Below, in pieces: positions 17,148 to 25,707 of a stretch of DNA of 64,000 nt. The notes below the pieces were generated by a model. That model did not search any database, was not told where the DNA came from, and worked only from the letters and a program-made list of their open reading frames with translations. The stretch is from Ilumatobacter sp. (GTDB taxonomy: Bacteria > Actinomycetota > Acidimicrobiia > Acidimicrobiales > Ilumatobacteraceae): the NCBI GenBank assembly GCA_018666235.1, contig JABJAB010000015.1, forward strand, positions 1 through 64,000, given 5' to 3'. A program made the position numbers and the translations under genes. Every line of letters begins with the position of its first letter. Position 1 is the stretch's first letter.

Positions 17148-18368
17148 ATGCAGGTCACCAGCTCGGTTCCTCGGAAGACCACTCGCCAGATCTCTGTCGG
17201 CGACGTCAAGGTCGGTGGCGACGCTCCGATCACCATTCAATCGATGACGATTACGAAGACGGCTGACGTCGAAGGCACGCTGCAGCAGATTTATGCCCTT
17301 GCCGCCGCTGGCGCTGACATCGTGCGGTGCACGTGTAACGAGATCGAGGCTGCTGAAGGGCTTGCCCAGATCGTGCCGCGATCACCGGTGCCGATCATCG
17401 CTGACATCCATCACCAGTACAAGATGGCAATGGCAGCCATGGAGGCGGGTGTCGACGGTTTGCGTCTGAACCCAGGCAACATCCGCAAGCCGGAACACAT
17501 CAAGACCGTGGCAGCCGAAGCCAAGGACCGGAACCTCCCGATTCGCATCGGTGTCAACGCCGGTTCGCTCGACCCGAAGCTCTACGAAAAGTACGGTGGT
17601 GCCACGCCCGAGGCGATGGTCGAATCAGCCATGACCGAAATCGCTTACTTCGACGAAGTTGGTTTCGACCTCATCAAGATCTCGGTCAAGGCATCGAGTG
17701 TGCCGCTCATGGTCGATGCTTATCGCATGCTGTCCGAGGTCACTGACCATCCGCTCCACCTGGGCGTCACCGAAGCCGGTCCGCCGCCGGCCGGCTTGAT
17801 TAAGGCCACAGCCGGTATTGCCACCCTGCTGCTGGAAGGCATCGGCGACACGATCCGCTACTCGCTCACTGCGGACCCAGTCCAAGAGGCCAAGGCCGGT
17901 CGTCAACTCCTCGAAGCTCTGGGACTGCGTGAACGCAAGAATATTGACCTCATTGCCTGCCCGTCGTGCGGCCGCGCTGAAGTCGATGTCATCAAGGTGG
18001 CGAATGAGGCAATGGAGGCGTTCGGCGAACGCAAGCTGCCACTTCAAGTCGCCGTGATGGGTTGCGTCGTGAACGGACCGGGCGAGGCGCGCGACGCCGA
18101 CATCGGTATCGCTGCGGGGAACAAGCGCGGCCATCTGTTCATCAAGGGACAGAACGTCGCCGTCGTGCCCGAGGACGAGATGGTCGATCAACTCGTCGAA
18201 TGGGCAGAGTTCATCAACGAGCACGGCATCGACGCCGCACTCGAGCGTGCCGACTTGGACAAAGCGCGTCGCGAGGCAGAAAAGGATCGTGCGAAGTTGC
18301 TCGAAGAGCAGGGCGACGATGCCAATGCCGCGAGCGAGAAAATCGTGGAGATTCGCAGGAAGGCCTGA
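17148..18368 (+). CDS. ispG: 4-hydroxy-3-methylbut-2-enyl diphosphate synthase
   Basis: IspG (GcpE) is the 4Fe-4S enzyme that makes HMBPP in the non-mevalonate pathway. The N-terminal TIM barrel starts with VGDVKVGGDAPITIQSMT and includes ADIHHQYKMAMAAMEAGVDGLRLNPGN. The iron-sulfur ligands are C271 and C274 in CPSCGRAEVD and C306 in MGCVVNGPGEARDADIG, with a nearby Glu as the fourth ligand. A charged tail of about 30 residues (KARREAEKDRAKLLEEQ and on) extends past the usual end. It is convergent with manA, 25 bp apart. Confidence 0.97.
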   Translation: MQVTSSVPRKTTRQISVGDVKVGGDAPITIQSMTITKTADVEGTLQQIYALAAAGADIVRCTCNEIEAAEGLAQIVPRSPVPIIADIHHQYKMAMAAMEAGVDGLRLNPGNIRKPEHIKTVAAEAKDRNLPIRIGVNAGSLDPKLYEKYGGATPEAMVESAMTEIAYFDEVGFDLIKISVKASSVPLMVDAYRMLSEVTDHPLHLGVTEAGPPPAGLIKATAGIATLLLEGIGDTIRYSLTADPVQEAKAGRQLLEALGLRERKNIDLIACPSCGRAEVDVIKVANEAMEAFGERKLPLQVAVMGCVVNGPGEARDADIGIAAGNKRGHLFIKGQNVAVVPEDEMVDQLVEWAEFINEHGIDAALERADLDKARREAEKDRAKLLEEQGDDANAASEKIVEIRRKA

Positions 18369-18393
18369 CCCGGCTGGATGCGGGTGACGCCGT

Positions 18394-19362
18394 TCAGGTC
18401 GAGGTGACGACAAACGTGTCCGCGGATGCGACGAATTCGGTGCTTGGTGCCAGGTAAAGCTGCTCGCCGGCGACGGAGAGAGCGAGTTCGTGGCCCGTCG
18501 AGGTGTGGTGTTCCCCGGCGTCGAGCCAGATCAACTGCACACCTGCCTCCGGGAGTTCGTACCGACCGTCGACCACCTGCATGACCGGTTCGGCCAGTGG
18601 CGTTGGATCGACGATGTCGAGGAGCAGGTCGATGTCGACATGCTTGACGGTGAGGCCGCCGCGGACGACGTTGTCGCTCGCTTGCATCAGCTCGATGCCA
18701 GAACCTCTCAGGTAGCCGTGCAGGTTCCCTGCGGTGAGGTGGAGGGCTTCGCCAGGCAGCAGTGAGACGTGATTGAGGAGCAGTGTCACGGCCACGCTTG
18801 GATCGCCGGGATACATGGTGTCCAGCTGCTGCACCCACATCGCTTCGGGCCGATCGCTTGACGCGCACGCCTGCACAGCTGAAGCTGGATCAAGCTCGCC
18901 GCGGTACAGGCGATGCATTGCTGTCCCGGCACCCTCGGCTGCCACCACATGGGCGAGATCGTCAGCACCGATTGCCTGCAGCAGTTCGATGGTTCGGGCT
19001 TCGGGCCTGACTCCACACAAGGCCTCGAATGGCGTGAGTGCGACGAGGAGTTCGGGCTTGGCATACGGGTCGGCGAACACGCCGCTGTCGAATCCCTCGC
19101 GTGCTTGTGCGATGGTGGGGTGTGCTTGCAGCGAGAGCGGTTCGGCCGCGCTGAGGACCTTCAAAAGGTAGGGCAACTCGCCGGTGAGGGTGGTCAGCGG
19201 TGATCCATCGGCGAGCTGCGTGGGGCCATTGGGGTGCGTGCCGAGCCATAACTCTGCCCACGGTTGGCCGTCGGGTACGAGCCCCAGGAGTTCTGGCAAG
19301 AAGTGCGTATCGCCCCAGGCGTAGTGTTGGACGAACCCCTTGACTGGGCGTCCCGAGGTCAC
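18394..19362 (-). CDS. manA: Mannose-6-phosphate isomerase, class I
   Basis: ManA interconverts fructose 6-phosphate and mannose 6-phosphate, feeding mannosylated glycans and GDP-mannose. The zinc enzyme signatures are SLQAHPT, YAKPELLVALTPFEALCGVRP, the helical insert, and AGNLHGYLRGSGIELMQASDNVVRGGLTVKHVD. The 322-residue length is somewhat below the 390 of E. coli but normal for actinobacterial enzymes. The frame is open well upstream, but GTG 19362 is chosen because it overlaps the stop of the preceding metallo-beta-lactamase gene (GTGA) and fits the family start (KGFVQHYAWG). It is the last gene of a three-gene minus-strand operon. Confidence 0.92.
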   Translation of the reverse strand: MTSGRPVKGFVQHYAWGDTHFLPELLGLVPDGQPWAELWLGTHPNGPTQLADGSPLTTLTGELPYLLKVLSAAEPLSLQAHPTIAQAREGFDSGVFADPYAKPELLVALTPFEALCGVRPEARTIELLQAIGADDLAHVVAAEGAGTAMHRLYRGELDPASAVQACASSDRPEAMWVQQLDTMYPGDPSVAVTLLLNHVSLLPGEALHLTAGNLHGYLRGSGIELMQASDNVVRGGLTVKHVDIDLLLDIVDPTPLAEPVMQVVDGRYELPEAGVQLIWLDAGEHHTSTGHELALSVAGEQLYLAPSTEFVASADTFVVTST

Positions 19363-19985
19363 AGGTTGAGTTCGGCGGCGCGGGCGAGGACGCCGGCGCG
19401 TTCGGCGCCGATGGTGGTGCTGTCGCCATGGCCGGTGTGGACGACGGTGTGGTCGGGCAGTTCGAGCAGCACGTTGCGGATTGTCGCGAGAATGGTCGGC
19501 TCGTCGGAGTAGACGCGGCCGGTAGCGCCAGGCCCGCCGCAGAACAGTGTGTCGCCACTGATAACGGCGCCGGTCGCGACGTCGTGGAAGCAACAGCAGC
19601 CCGGGGAGTGTCCGGGCGTGTGCAAGATGCCGAGCTCGTGACCGCCGGCGCTGATCGTGCGGCCCGGCTCGAGTGGGCCATCGAAGTCGTGATCGGGGTG
19701 GACGACATCCCAAAGAAATCGGTCGAACTCGTGGAGGAGGATCGGCGCATCAACTGCCTCGCGCAGCGCGACTGCGGCGTTGATGTGATCGTTGTGGCCA
19801 TGCGTCAACACGATGCCGGTGACGTTGCGGCCGTTGACGGCGTCCAGGATCGGCTGATGATCATGCGCCGCGTCGAAGATCACGACTTCTTTGTCGTCGC
19901 CAACCAACCAGATGTTGTTGGTGACCTCCCACTCGCCGCCGTCGAGGGCGAAGATGCCGTCAGTGGTGACCAGCTCGATCGTCAC
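19359..19985 (-). CDS. Metallo-beta-lactamase fold hydrolase, glyoxalase II-like
   Basis: This 208-residue protein is a minimal metallo-beta-lactamase domain with [24 protein letters not shown] and a final HTGHGDST, giving the full set of zinc ligands of a glyoxalase II-like thioesterase. It begins at GTG 19985, overlapping the stop of the upstream mscR-like gene (GTGA). In mycobacteria an MBL gene also follows mscR (Rv2259-Rv2260), so it likely hydrolyses the S-formylmycothiol that MscR makes; this role is inferred from context. It overlaps manA by four bases. Confidence 0.88.
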   Translation of the reverse strand: MTIELVTTDGIFALDGGEWEVTNNIWLVGDDKEVVIFDAAHDHQPILDAVNGRNVTGIVLTHGHNDHINAAVALREAVDAPILLHEFDRFLWDVVHPDHDFDGPLEPGRTISAGGHELGILHTPGHSPGCCCFHDVATGAVISGDTLFCGGPGATGRVYSDEPTILATIRNVLLELPDHTVVHTGHGDSTTIGAERAGVLARAAELNL

Positions 19986-21067
19986 AGCACCACCACGGAG
20001 CGGAGCACATCGCCGCGCTCCATCTTGTGAAACGCCTCTTCGACGTCGTCGAGTTTGATGGTCTCCGAGACGAAACCGCCGAGGTCGAGCCGTCCCTGCA
20101 GGTAGAGATCGATGAGCATCGGGAAGTCGCGCTCGGGCAAGCAGTCGCCGTACCACGACGACTTGAGCGAGCCGCCACGGCCGAAGATTTCGATGTACGG
20201 CAGCTCGATGGTCATCTCGGGATTGGGCACGCCGACGAGCACGACAGTGCCAGCAAGATCGCGCGCCTCGAAGCACTGCTTGTAGACGTCGGGATGGCCA
20301 ATCGCTTCGATGCACACATCTGCACCGTTGCCGTCGGTCACGGACCGAATGAACTCGACTGGGTCGGTGTTCTTTGAATTGACCATGTGTGTTGCCCCGA
20401 ACTGCTGAGCCCATTCGAGCTTGCGGTCGTCGATGTCGACGGCAATGATTTTTGATGCTCCGGCGAGCTTGGCGCCAGCTATCGCGGCATCGCCGACGCC
20501 ACCGCAACCGAAGACGGCAACGCTTTGGCCGCGCGAGACCCCGCCCGTATTGATCGCTGCGCCGATGCCGGCCATGACGCCGCACCCGAGCAGCCCGGCC
20601 ACGGTGGCCGGCGCTTCGGGGTTGACCTTGGTGCACTGTCCGGAGTGGACGAGCGTCTTCTCGCAGAAGGCGCCGATGCCGAGAGCGGGTGACAGCTCCG
20701 TGCCGTCGGTGAGCGTCATTTTCTGCTCAGCGTTGTGTGTGTCGAAGCAGTACTGCGGCTGTCCCCGCTTGCACGCCCGGCAGTTGCCGCACACAGCGCG
20801 CCAGTTGAGAATGACAAAATCACCGGGCACAACGTTGGTGACGCCCTCACCGATGGATTCGACGATGCCCGCCGCCTCGTGCCCGAGCAGAAAGGGGAAC
20901 TCGTCGTTGATTCCACCTTCGCGGTAGTGGAGGTCGGTGTGGCAGACGCCGCAAGCCTGAATGGCGACGACGGCCTCGCCCGGACCGGGATCTGGAATGA
21001 CGATGGTTTCGAGCGTGACTGGCTCGCCCTTGGCCTTGGCAATAATTCCGCGTACTTCCTGACTCAT
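19982..21067 (-). CDS. mscR: S-(hydroxymethyl)mycothiol dehydrogenase
   Basis: The 361-residue zinc alcohol dehydrogenase closely matches the MscR/AdhE2 type, which oxidises the formaldehyde-mycothiol adduct with NAD and can reduce S-nitrosomycothiol. Visible are catalytic zinc ligands [13 protein letters not shown] and [15 protein letters not shown], structural zinc cysteines [15 protein letters not shown], and the Rossmann [14 protein letters not shown]. The [23 protein letters not shown] segment and the near-end [22 protein letters not shown] are typical of this subfamily. TACCGT (21080-21075) precedes the ATG by seven bases. The gene heads an operon with the MBL hydrolase and manA and implies that the organism makes mycothiol. 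Confidence 0.92.
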   Translation of the reverse strand: MSQEVRGIIAKAKGEPVTLETIVIPDPGPGEAVVAIQACGVCHTDLHYREGGINDEFPFLLGHEAAGIVESIGEGVTNVVPGDFVILNWRAVCGNCRACKRGQPQYCFDTHNAEQKMTLTDGTELSPALGIGAFCEKTLVHSGQCTKVNPEAPATVAGLLGCGVMAGIGAAINTGGVSRGQSVAVFGCGGVGDAAIAGAKLAGASKIIAVDIDDRKLEWAQQFGATHMVNSKNTDPVEFIRSVTDGNGADVCIEAIGHPDVYKQCFEARDLAGTVVLVGVPNPEMTIELPYIEIFGRGGSLKSSWYGDCLPERDFPMLIDLYLQGRLDLGGFVSETIKLDDVEEAFHKMERGDVLRSVVVL

Positions 21068-21126
21068 GGCGCAGACGGTAGCGCAGCGCGCTCAGTCGAG
21101 TGGGAACGACAGCTAATCTGCCAACG
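21068..21126. promoter_or_regulatory. Divergent promoter region, mscR and lipoprotein
   Basis: This 59-bp gap carries two outward-facing -10-like hexamers: TACCGT on the minus strand (21080-21075), seven bases before mscR, and TAATCT on the plus strand (21114-21119), seven bases before the lipoprotein gene. Both transcripts would be leaderless. Confidence 0.5.
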
Positions 21127-21744
21127 ATGTACGGCGGGCGGTTCTTGCTGCTTCTGGCCGCCGCCGCGTTGACTGCAGCCTGCTCGTCTGATGGGCAGGC
21201 CGTCGAGTATCCAGACGGTGTTGCACTCCTTGTGAACGATGGCGACGAAAGTCGAGCCTCGAACACGCTCCTGGCTCCCGCTCTGCTGGTGGTGACTGAT
21301 GACGGACGGGTGATCTATTCGGCTCCTGCGGGGCAAGCCCGAGCGGGGCTGTTGCTCGCCGATGTGTGGGAGCAATCGCTGACGACAGCGGGCGTCGCCC
21401 TCGTTGACGAAGCGGTTGCTCGGGGAGCAGCGCCGGAGGATCTCGCGGCGCTCTCTACCGTCGTTGGCGATGAGCTGGGCGACGTCTCATTCTTCCTCCC
21501 AGACCGCTACGACTACGTCGCTCGAGTGTTGGGGCCGGCGCAGGCCTTCTCGGAGTCTGAGAACCCGGTGATCGACTGGCCACAGAACGCGTCGCGGCGG
21601 CTTCGAGACGAGGGGTGTTTCTCTCTGCCTGACGTTGAGGTCGGTGAGCTCTTCGAGACCGCAGCAGCGGACAGCGTGTTCGTGGACGACGGCTTCGTCT
21701 ATGTGGTCAATGCTCGACTGGCGTGGCCAGGCCTGTCCTGCTGA
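21127..21744 (+). CDS. Lipoprotein of unknown function
   Basis: The 205-residue protein starts MYGGRFLLLLAAAALTAACSS, a signal peptide with lipobox LTAAC, so it is probably anchored outside the membrane. The mature part has YSAPAGQARAGLLLADVWEQSLT and alternates charged and hydrophobic stretches; two later cysteines (EGCFSL and the final LSC) may pair. The ATG at 21127 is preferred over an ATG at 21100 because it fits the signal peptide and the TAATCT element. I do not recognise a domain. It is convergent with nucS, eight bases away. Confidence 0.65.
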   Translation: MYGGRFLLLLAAAALTAACSSDGQAVEYPDGVALLVNDGDESRASNTLLAPALLVVTDDGRVIYSAPAGQARAGLLLADVWEQSLTTAGVALVDEAVARGAAPEDLAALSTVVGDELGDVSFFLPDRYDYVARVLGPAQAFSESENPVIDWPQNASRRLRDEGCFSLPDVEVGELFETAAADSVFVDDGFVYVVNARLAWPGLSC

Positions 21745-21752
21745 CCGGATCG

Positions 21753-22430
21753 TCAGAACAGTCGGAGCTCGTCGGGTTTCATGCCGCGCAGCTCGTCGTA
21801 GTCGACTTCGACCCACGTGAAGCCGCGAGATTCAGCGAGCACCTTGGCTTGCGGTTTGACGACCTGCGCAACGAACACCCCGCGGATGTCGCCGAGCGAG
21901 GAGTCGAGCTTCAAGCGCTCGATGTAGCGAGTGAGCTGCTCGACGCCGTCGATCTCGCCGCGTCGTTTGACCTCGACGGCAACGACAATGTCCGCCTCGT
22001 CGCGACAGACGAGATCGATTGGTCCGATGGCGGTGGGGTACTCGCGTCGGACGAGCGTGAGTCCGTCCTCAATGGCCGCAGGGCTTGCTGCCAGTAACTC
22101 CTGGAGGTGTGCCTCAACGCCATCTTTCTGGAGGCCTGGGTCCGTGCCCAACTCATGGTCGGAATCGCTGAACACCTCGTGGAGTGTGATTGTCAGCGTT
22201 TCCTTCTTGGGATTCGTGACAATCCAACGATGACGGCCAGCTGATTCGTTGTGTTCTTCGACCACCTTGTTCGGCGCGTTCATCCAGTTCAGCGGCTTGT
22301 AGGCGCCACCGTCAGCATGGATGGCCACGCAGCCGTCGGCTTTGACCATGATCAACCGGTTGGCCTCAGGGAGGTGGGCAGCCAACTTGCCTGCGTAGTC
22401 AACGGAACAGCGGGCAATGACCAGGCGCAC
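21753..22430 (-). CDS. nucS: Endonuclease NucS (EndoMS)
   Basis: NucS is the key enzyme of the actinobacterial and archaeal mismatch-repair pathway that replaces MutS/MutL; it cuts both strands around certain mismatches. The N-terminal dimerisation domain starts with [21 protein letters not shown] and the C-terminal RecB-like nuclease has D139, E153 and K155 in [11 protein letters not shown] and VAVEVKRRG. The last residues DELRLF fit the beta-clamp binding tail described in mycobacterial NucS. The GTG start is preceded by TAGCGT (22444-22439) at eight bases. Length 225 is typical. It lies 23 bp after the ABC1 kinase gene on the same strand. Confidence 0.95.
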   Translation of the reverse strand: MRLVIARCSVDYAGKLAAHLPEANRLIMVKADGCVAIHADGGAYKPLNWMNAPNKVVEEHNESAGRHRWIVTNPKKETLTITLHEVFSDSDHELGTDPGLQKDGVEAHLQELLAASPAAIEDGLTLVRREYPTAIGPIDLVCRDEADIVVAVEVKRRGEIDGVEQLTRYIERLKLDSSLGDIRGVFVAQVVKPQAKVLAESRGFTWVEVDYDELRGMKPDELRLF

Positions 22431-22453
22431 GGGGTGCGACGCTACCGCATTGA

Positions 22454-24082
22454 TCAGCGAGTCGATTCGACGTGGGCCTGCATGCGCTTCTGGATCAGCG
22501 CTCGACGTTCCTGCAGTTCCTTGTACGTGATCGAGTTCACATCGGCTTCGAGGCCCATGCTCGCCTTGACACCATCGAGGTCGAACTCGACGGCGGACGG
22601 GTCAACACCGAGTTCGCGCCCCAGCCGTTCTCCATGCTTCTGCGCGAAGAGCATGGAAATGTTTGCCACTTCGCTGAGCAGATCAAGGTCGGGTGCGAGT
22701 CGAGCGATGGCGCCGTCGAGAAACACGAGGTTCTTGACGTAGAGCATCAACTCCTTGGGCAGCTTTGCGCCATACCCGAGCAAGGCCTTGACGATTCGCT
22801 GGACCTCGGTGACCATCTCTTCGCCGGTGAGCGTGGTCGGGTCGATCACGTCTCGGTCGAGTCGCAGGTCAGAAATGACCGCATCGAGATCTGTGTCGGC
22901 AGGAAGCGCACCGAGATCGCGTAACGCTGCCATCTGGCCTTTGACGTCGTTGGTGGTCGCACCCAACATGAGCCGTAAGAAGGCGTTGCGGCGCGGGCCG
23001 CTGAGACGACCGACGATGCCATAGTCGAGCAGGGCGGTTCGACCGTCTTCGAGAACGAAGAGGTTGCCGCCGTGGAGGTCGCCGTGGAAGATGCCCTCCA
23101 CCACGGCTCCTTCCATGAAGGCGACCATCGCAGTACGCACCACGTCTTCGGTGTCGATCCCTGCATCTTGCATGCCAGCGACGTCGTCGAAGTTGAAGCC
23201 GTACACCCGCTCCATCACGAGTACTCGGCGCGTGACCAACGTGGGGTGAGGCCGCGGGACGACGTAGCGATCTTGCTCGAGGTCGTGCAGCATTGCCGCA
23301 ACATCGAGCATGTTGGCCGCTTCCATCCGGAAGTCGAGTTCTTCGACGATCGTCTCGGCGAAAAGTTCGACGAGCGACGGAGGGTTGGCAAGGGCCGCGA
23401 CCGGGATGCGGCCGACGAGGTGCGGGGCCAGCCAGGCCATGACGCGGAGGTCTTTACGGACGAATTGCGACACCGATGGTCGCTGTACCTTGACGACGAC
23501 GTTTTCGCCGGTGAGCAGAGTTGCGCCATGGACCTGCGCGATTGAAGCTGCTGCCAGAGCAGTTTCGTCGAACGATGAAAAGACATCCTCGAGTCGAGCG
23601 CCCAGGTCTTCTTCGACCGTGCGCCGGACGACATCAAAGGGTTCGGCGGGCACCTGGTCACGGCACTTCTTGAATTCCTCGACCAATTCGGCGGGGAAGA
23701 GCCCTTCGCCGGACGAGATGATCTGACCGAGTTTGATGTAGGTCGGCCCGAGGTGCTCCGCAGCCTCACGGAGGCGCTGTGAGATGACGGCTCGGCTTGC
23801 CTCTGGTGTGTCGAAAGCGCCACGGCGTTTCTGGATCAACCACGGCACCACAGCGCGACCGAGGCGCGACGACACCGTCAGCACTCGCGACCCTGGTGGC
23901 AATCTTGAGGGCTTCGTCAGTTGCGGAACCTCGGCCTGCGCAGCTGCTCGCAGCGTCGCAGCAAGGCCGAGCCAGCGGACGTCGTCGCGCTGGACTTCCC
24001 ACGGACCGGCCTCGGTGAACGCTGCCCAGGCCCGATCGGCGCCAGCAGTGTGGGCAGTAGTGGAGCCGGAGGCAGTCGACAT
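22454..24082 (-). CDS. ABC1/UbiB family atypical kinase
   Basis: This 542-residue protein belongs to the ABC1/ADCK/UbiB family of atypical kinases or ATPases linked to quinone and lipid metabolism. Visible are the family's KxGQ region ([13 protein letters not shown]), the [13 protein letters not shown] nucleotide loop, [54 protein letters not shown] (catalytic loop and metal Asp). Unlike UbiB there is no clear C-terminal membrane anchor. The frame is open to 24118, but ATG 24082 has CATCCT (24095-24090) seven bases before it and gives a sensible N-terminus. Its substrate is unknown. Confidence 0.88.
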   Translation of the reverse strand: MSTASGSTTAHTAGADRAWAAFTEAGPWEVQRDDVRWLGLAATLRAAAQAEVPQLTKPSRLPPGSRVLTVSSRLGRAVVPWLIQKRRGAFDTPEASRAVISQRLREAAEHLGPTYIKLGQIISSGEGLFPAELVEEFKKCRDQVPAEPFDVVRRTVEEDLGARLEDVFSSFDETALAAASIAQVHGATLLTGENVVVKVQRPSVSQFVRKDLRVMAWLAPHLVGRIPVAALANPPSLVELFAETIVEELDFRMEAANMLDVAAMLHDLEQDRYVVPRPHPTLVTRRVLVMERVYGFNFDDVAGMQDAGIDTEDVVRTAMVAFMEGAVVEGIFHGDLHGGNLFVLEDGRTALLDYGIVGRLSGPRRNAFLRLMLGATTNDVKGQMAALRDLGALPADTDLDAVISDLRLDRDVIDPTTLTGEEMVTEVQRIVKALLGYGAKLPKELMLYVKNLVFLDGAIARLAPDLDLLSEVANISMLFAQKHGERLGRELGVDPSAVEFDLDGVKASMGLEADVNSITYKELQERRALIQKRMQAHVESTR

Positions 24083-24176
24083 GACCTCAAGGATGCCGGA
24101 AACCTGGGGAATGAGCATCGCTGAGGGTGACGGAATCGTGAGTCAAGCGACACGTCGATCGTGCCGAAACAATGTC

Positions 24177-24290
24177 ATGAGCGCGATCTTCTTCACTGCC
24201 GCCGAAGTGTGTGTGCTGTCGGGCTTCGCTGCCGGCCTCTTCCGTAAACGAGCAGTTCTGCGTCCCGGGATTGCTCGAGTTCACCACTGA
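24177..24290 (+). CDS. Possible 37-residue membrane peptide
   Basis: An ATG-started frame encodes a short hydrophobic stretch (AIFFTAAEVCVLSGFAAGLF) followed by a basic tail (RKRAVLRPGIARVHH), the look of a small single-pass membrane protein. Its frame has a GC-rich third position in the first half. There is no Shine-Dalgarno and no well-placed -10 hexamer, and I recognise no family, so this may be a chance frame in the 244-bp gap between the ABC1 kinase and the VOC gene. Confidence 0.2.
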   Translation: MSAIFFTAAEVCVLSGFAAGLFRKRAVLRPGIARVHH

Positions 24291-24326
24291 TTGCCGCGCG
24301 CCGCCGCACAGCTGCCAACATTGGGC

Positions 24327-24794
24327 ATGGCAGAACGCCCCTTCAACGTGCTCGGTATTCAGCAGATCGCGATCGGAGGTCTTGACAAATCTGCGCTCTC
24401 CGGCCTGTGGTCTGGTCTGTTCGGCGTCACCAAAGTGGGTGACTACGTCAGCGAGTCGGAAAACGTCGACGAAGACATCCTCCAGCTGGGGACCGGCCCG
24501 CACGCAGTCGAGATCGACCTGATGCAACCGCTCAACCCTGATGTGTCACCGAAGGTGCACGTGCCGACGCTCAATCATGTCGGTCTCTGGATTGACGATC
24601 TCGAAGCTGCCGTTGCCTGGTTGAGCGAGCAGGGTATGCGGTTCACGCCGGGCGGAATCCGCAAGGGGGCCTCCGGCCATGATGTGTGTTTCATCCACCC
24701 GAAGGGCAACGAAGCGACGCCGCAGTCAGGCGAGGGTGTGTTGATCGAGCTGGTTCAAGCGCCGTCTGATGTGATTGCTGCGCTGTCGTCCTGA
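24327..24794 (+). CDS. VOC (glyoxalase/bleomycin resistance) family protein
   Basis: The 155-residue product has two beta-alpha-beta-beta-beta modules of the vicinal oxygen chelate fold. Probable metal ligands are Gln in [10 protein letters not shown], Glu in HAVEIDLM, His in [10 protein letters not shown] and Glu in VLIELVQAP, the pattern of glyoxalase I and methylmalonyl-CoA epimerase. The late [20 protein letters not shown] is the usual position of the fourth ligand. ATG 24327 is chosen over an upstream in-frame start because the family begins right before the first strand. The 3' end overlaps the convergent membrane-protein gene by 40 bases. Lactoylglutathione lyase-like or epimerase function cannot be separated. 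Confidence 0.82.
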   Translation: MAERPFNVLGIQQIAIGGLDKSALSGLWSGLFGVTKVGDYVSESENVDEDILQLGTGPHAVEIDLMQPLNPDVSPKVHVPTLNHVGLWIDDLEAAVAWLSEQGMRFTPGGIRKGASGHDVCFIHPKGNEATPQSGEGVLIELVQAPSDVIAALSS

Positions 24795-25015
24795 GGCTCG
24801 GCAATGGTGTCGCCGGTGTCGCCGGTGCCGACCGTCGACGTTTTCCCGAGCGGTGAGGTGAACGCAAGGACGCCGCCCAGTACCAGGCCGACGACCGGAA
24901 GGACCACGACCAGGACACTGTCGAATGCGATGACACCGAAGATGATGAAGTCGACGGCGAGGAAAATGCCGAGCAGGAGCCCGAAAATCGGGCCGAGAAT
25001 GCGCTTCACCATCAT
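24755..25015 (-). CDS. Small two-helix membrane protein
   Basis: The 86-residue product has two hydrophobic segments ([26 protein letters not shown] and [19 protein letters not shown]) and a hydrophilic C-terminal tail with a GTGDTGDT repeat. Its ATG overlaps the stop of the preceding secreted-protein gene (ATGA), so the two are translated together and may work together at the membrane. I recognise no family. Confidence 0.6.
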   Translation of the reverse strand: MMVKRILGPIFGLLLGIFLAVDFIIFGVIAFDSVLVVVLPVVGLVLGGVLAFTSPLGKTSTVGTGDTGDTIAEPQDDSAAITSDGA

Positions 25016-25650
25016 GCTGCGGCCTTGCTTCGAGCGGTCCAGGCCAACCCGCCGAGTGCCAATGCGGTTCCGCCCAACGACAACGGGGTGATCGGAGAAT
25101 CCCAGGGGCTGCCATCGAACGAGACCTTGACCGACCCCTCGCAGAAGATGGCGCCATTCTCATTGTGTACGCCGCTGATGGTGAGTTCGACGTCGCGAGG
25201 CAACCAGTCGGAGAGTTCCCAGCTCACCGTGCCCGCCTTTCCGACGCCAGTCACCTCGGGTCCCCATGTCCATTGGTCGTCGAGGGTGATGCTGGGAATC
25301 CCAGGCGGCGTCTTGATCTCGACCTTCCCAGAAGCAGGCCGTGTGCCTTCGGCTACGGCGACGGACCCGGTGTAGTTCGCGGAGCCCGTGATTGGGACGA
25401 CGTAGACGCCGCTGCTGGCATAGGGATCGATGGTGAACCCGCCAGCGATCGTTGCCGATGCGGTGCACTGGCCGGTCGCGTTGGGTGCCAGGGTGGCGTT
25501 CGGGTCGAGGACCGAATCGTCACTCTGCGCGAGTGCCACAGATCCCCAGCCAGCCAGGACTGCAACCCCTGCCGTGCCGAGCAGTAGCCGTCTCCAACGC
25601 GGTGGGCTCGGAGTGGGTTGCGTGGTGACACCATCGTCGCGGAGCGACAG
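25012..25650 (-). CDS. Secreted membrane-anchored protein with no canonical start
   Basis: In this frame a clear signal peptide is encoded just upstream of the first GTG (25539): WRRLLLGTAGVAVLAGW then GSVALA and the mature start QSDDSV. Between the stop of the upstream enoyl-CoA hydratase gene (25708) and 25539 there is no ATG, GTG or TTG in frame. CTG at 25650 is the best candidate start, giving about 212 residues; a sequencing or real frameshift is the alternative. The mature part holds a beta-rich domain with cysteines in GQCTASA and AIFCEGS and ends in a hydrophobic segment (LSLGGTALALGGLAW) plus basic RSKAAA, a type-I anchor. It is coupled to the 86-residue membrane protein. Confidence 0.6.
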   Translation of the reverse strand: MSLRDDGVTTQPTPSPPRWRRLLLGTAGVAVLAGWGSVALAQSDDSVLDPNATLAPNATGQCTASATIAGGFTIDPYASSGVYVVPITGSANYTGSVAVAEGTRPASGKVEIKTPPGIPSITLDDQWTWGPEVTGVGKAGTVSWELSDWLPRDVELTISGVHNENGAIFCEGSVKVSFDGSPWDSPITPLSLGGTALALGGLAWTARSKAAA

Positions 25651-25707
25651 CGAAGCGTCAACCCCCGGGTTGGGCGGGGCGGCGACTGTCTCGTATCGGA
25701 ACGGCGC

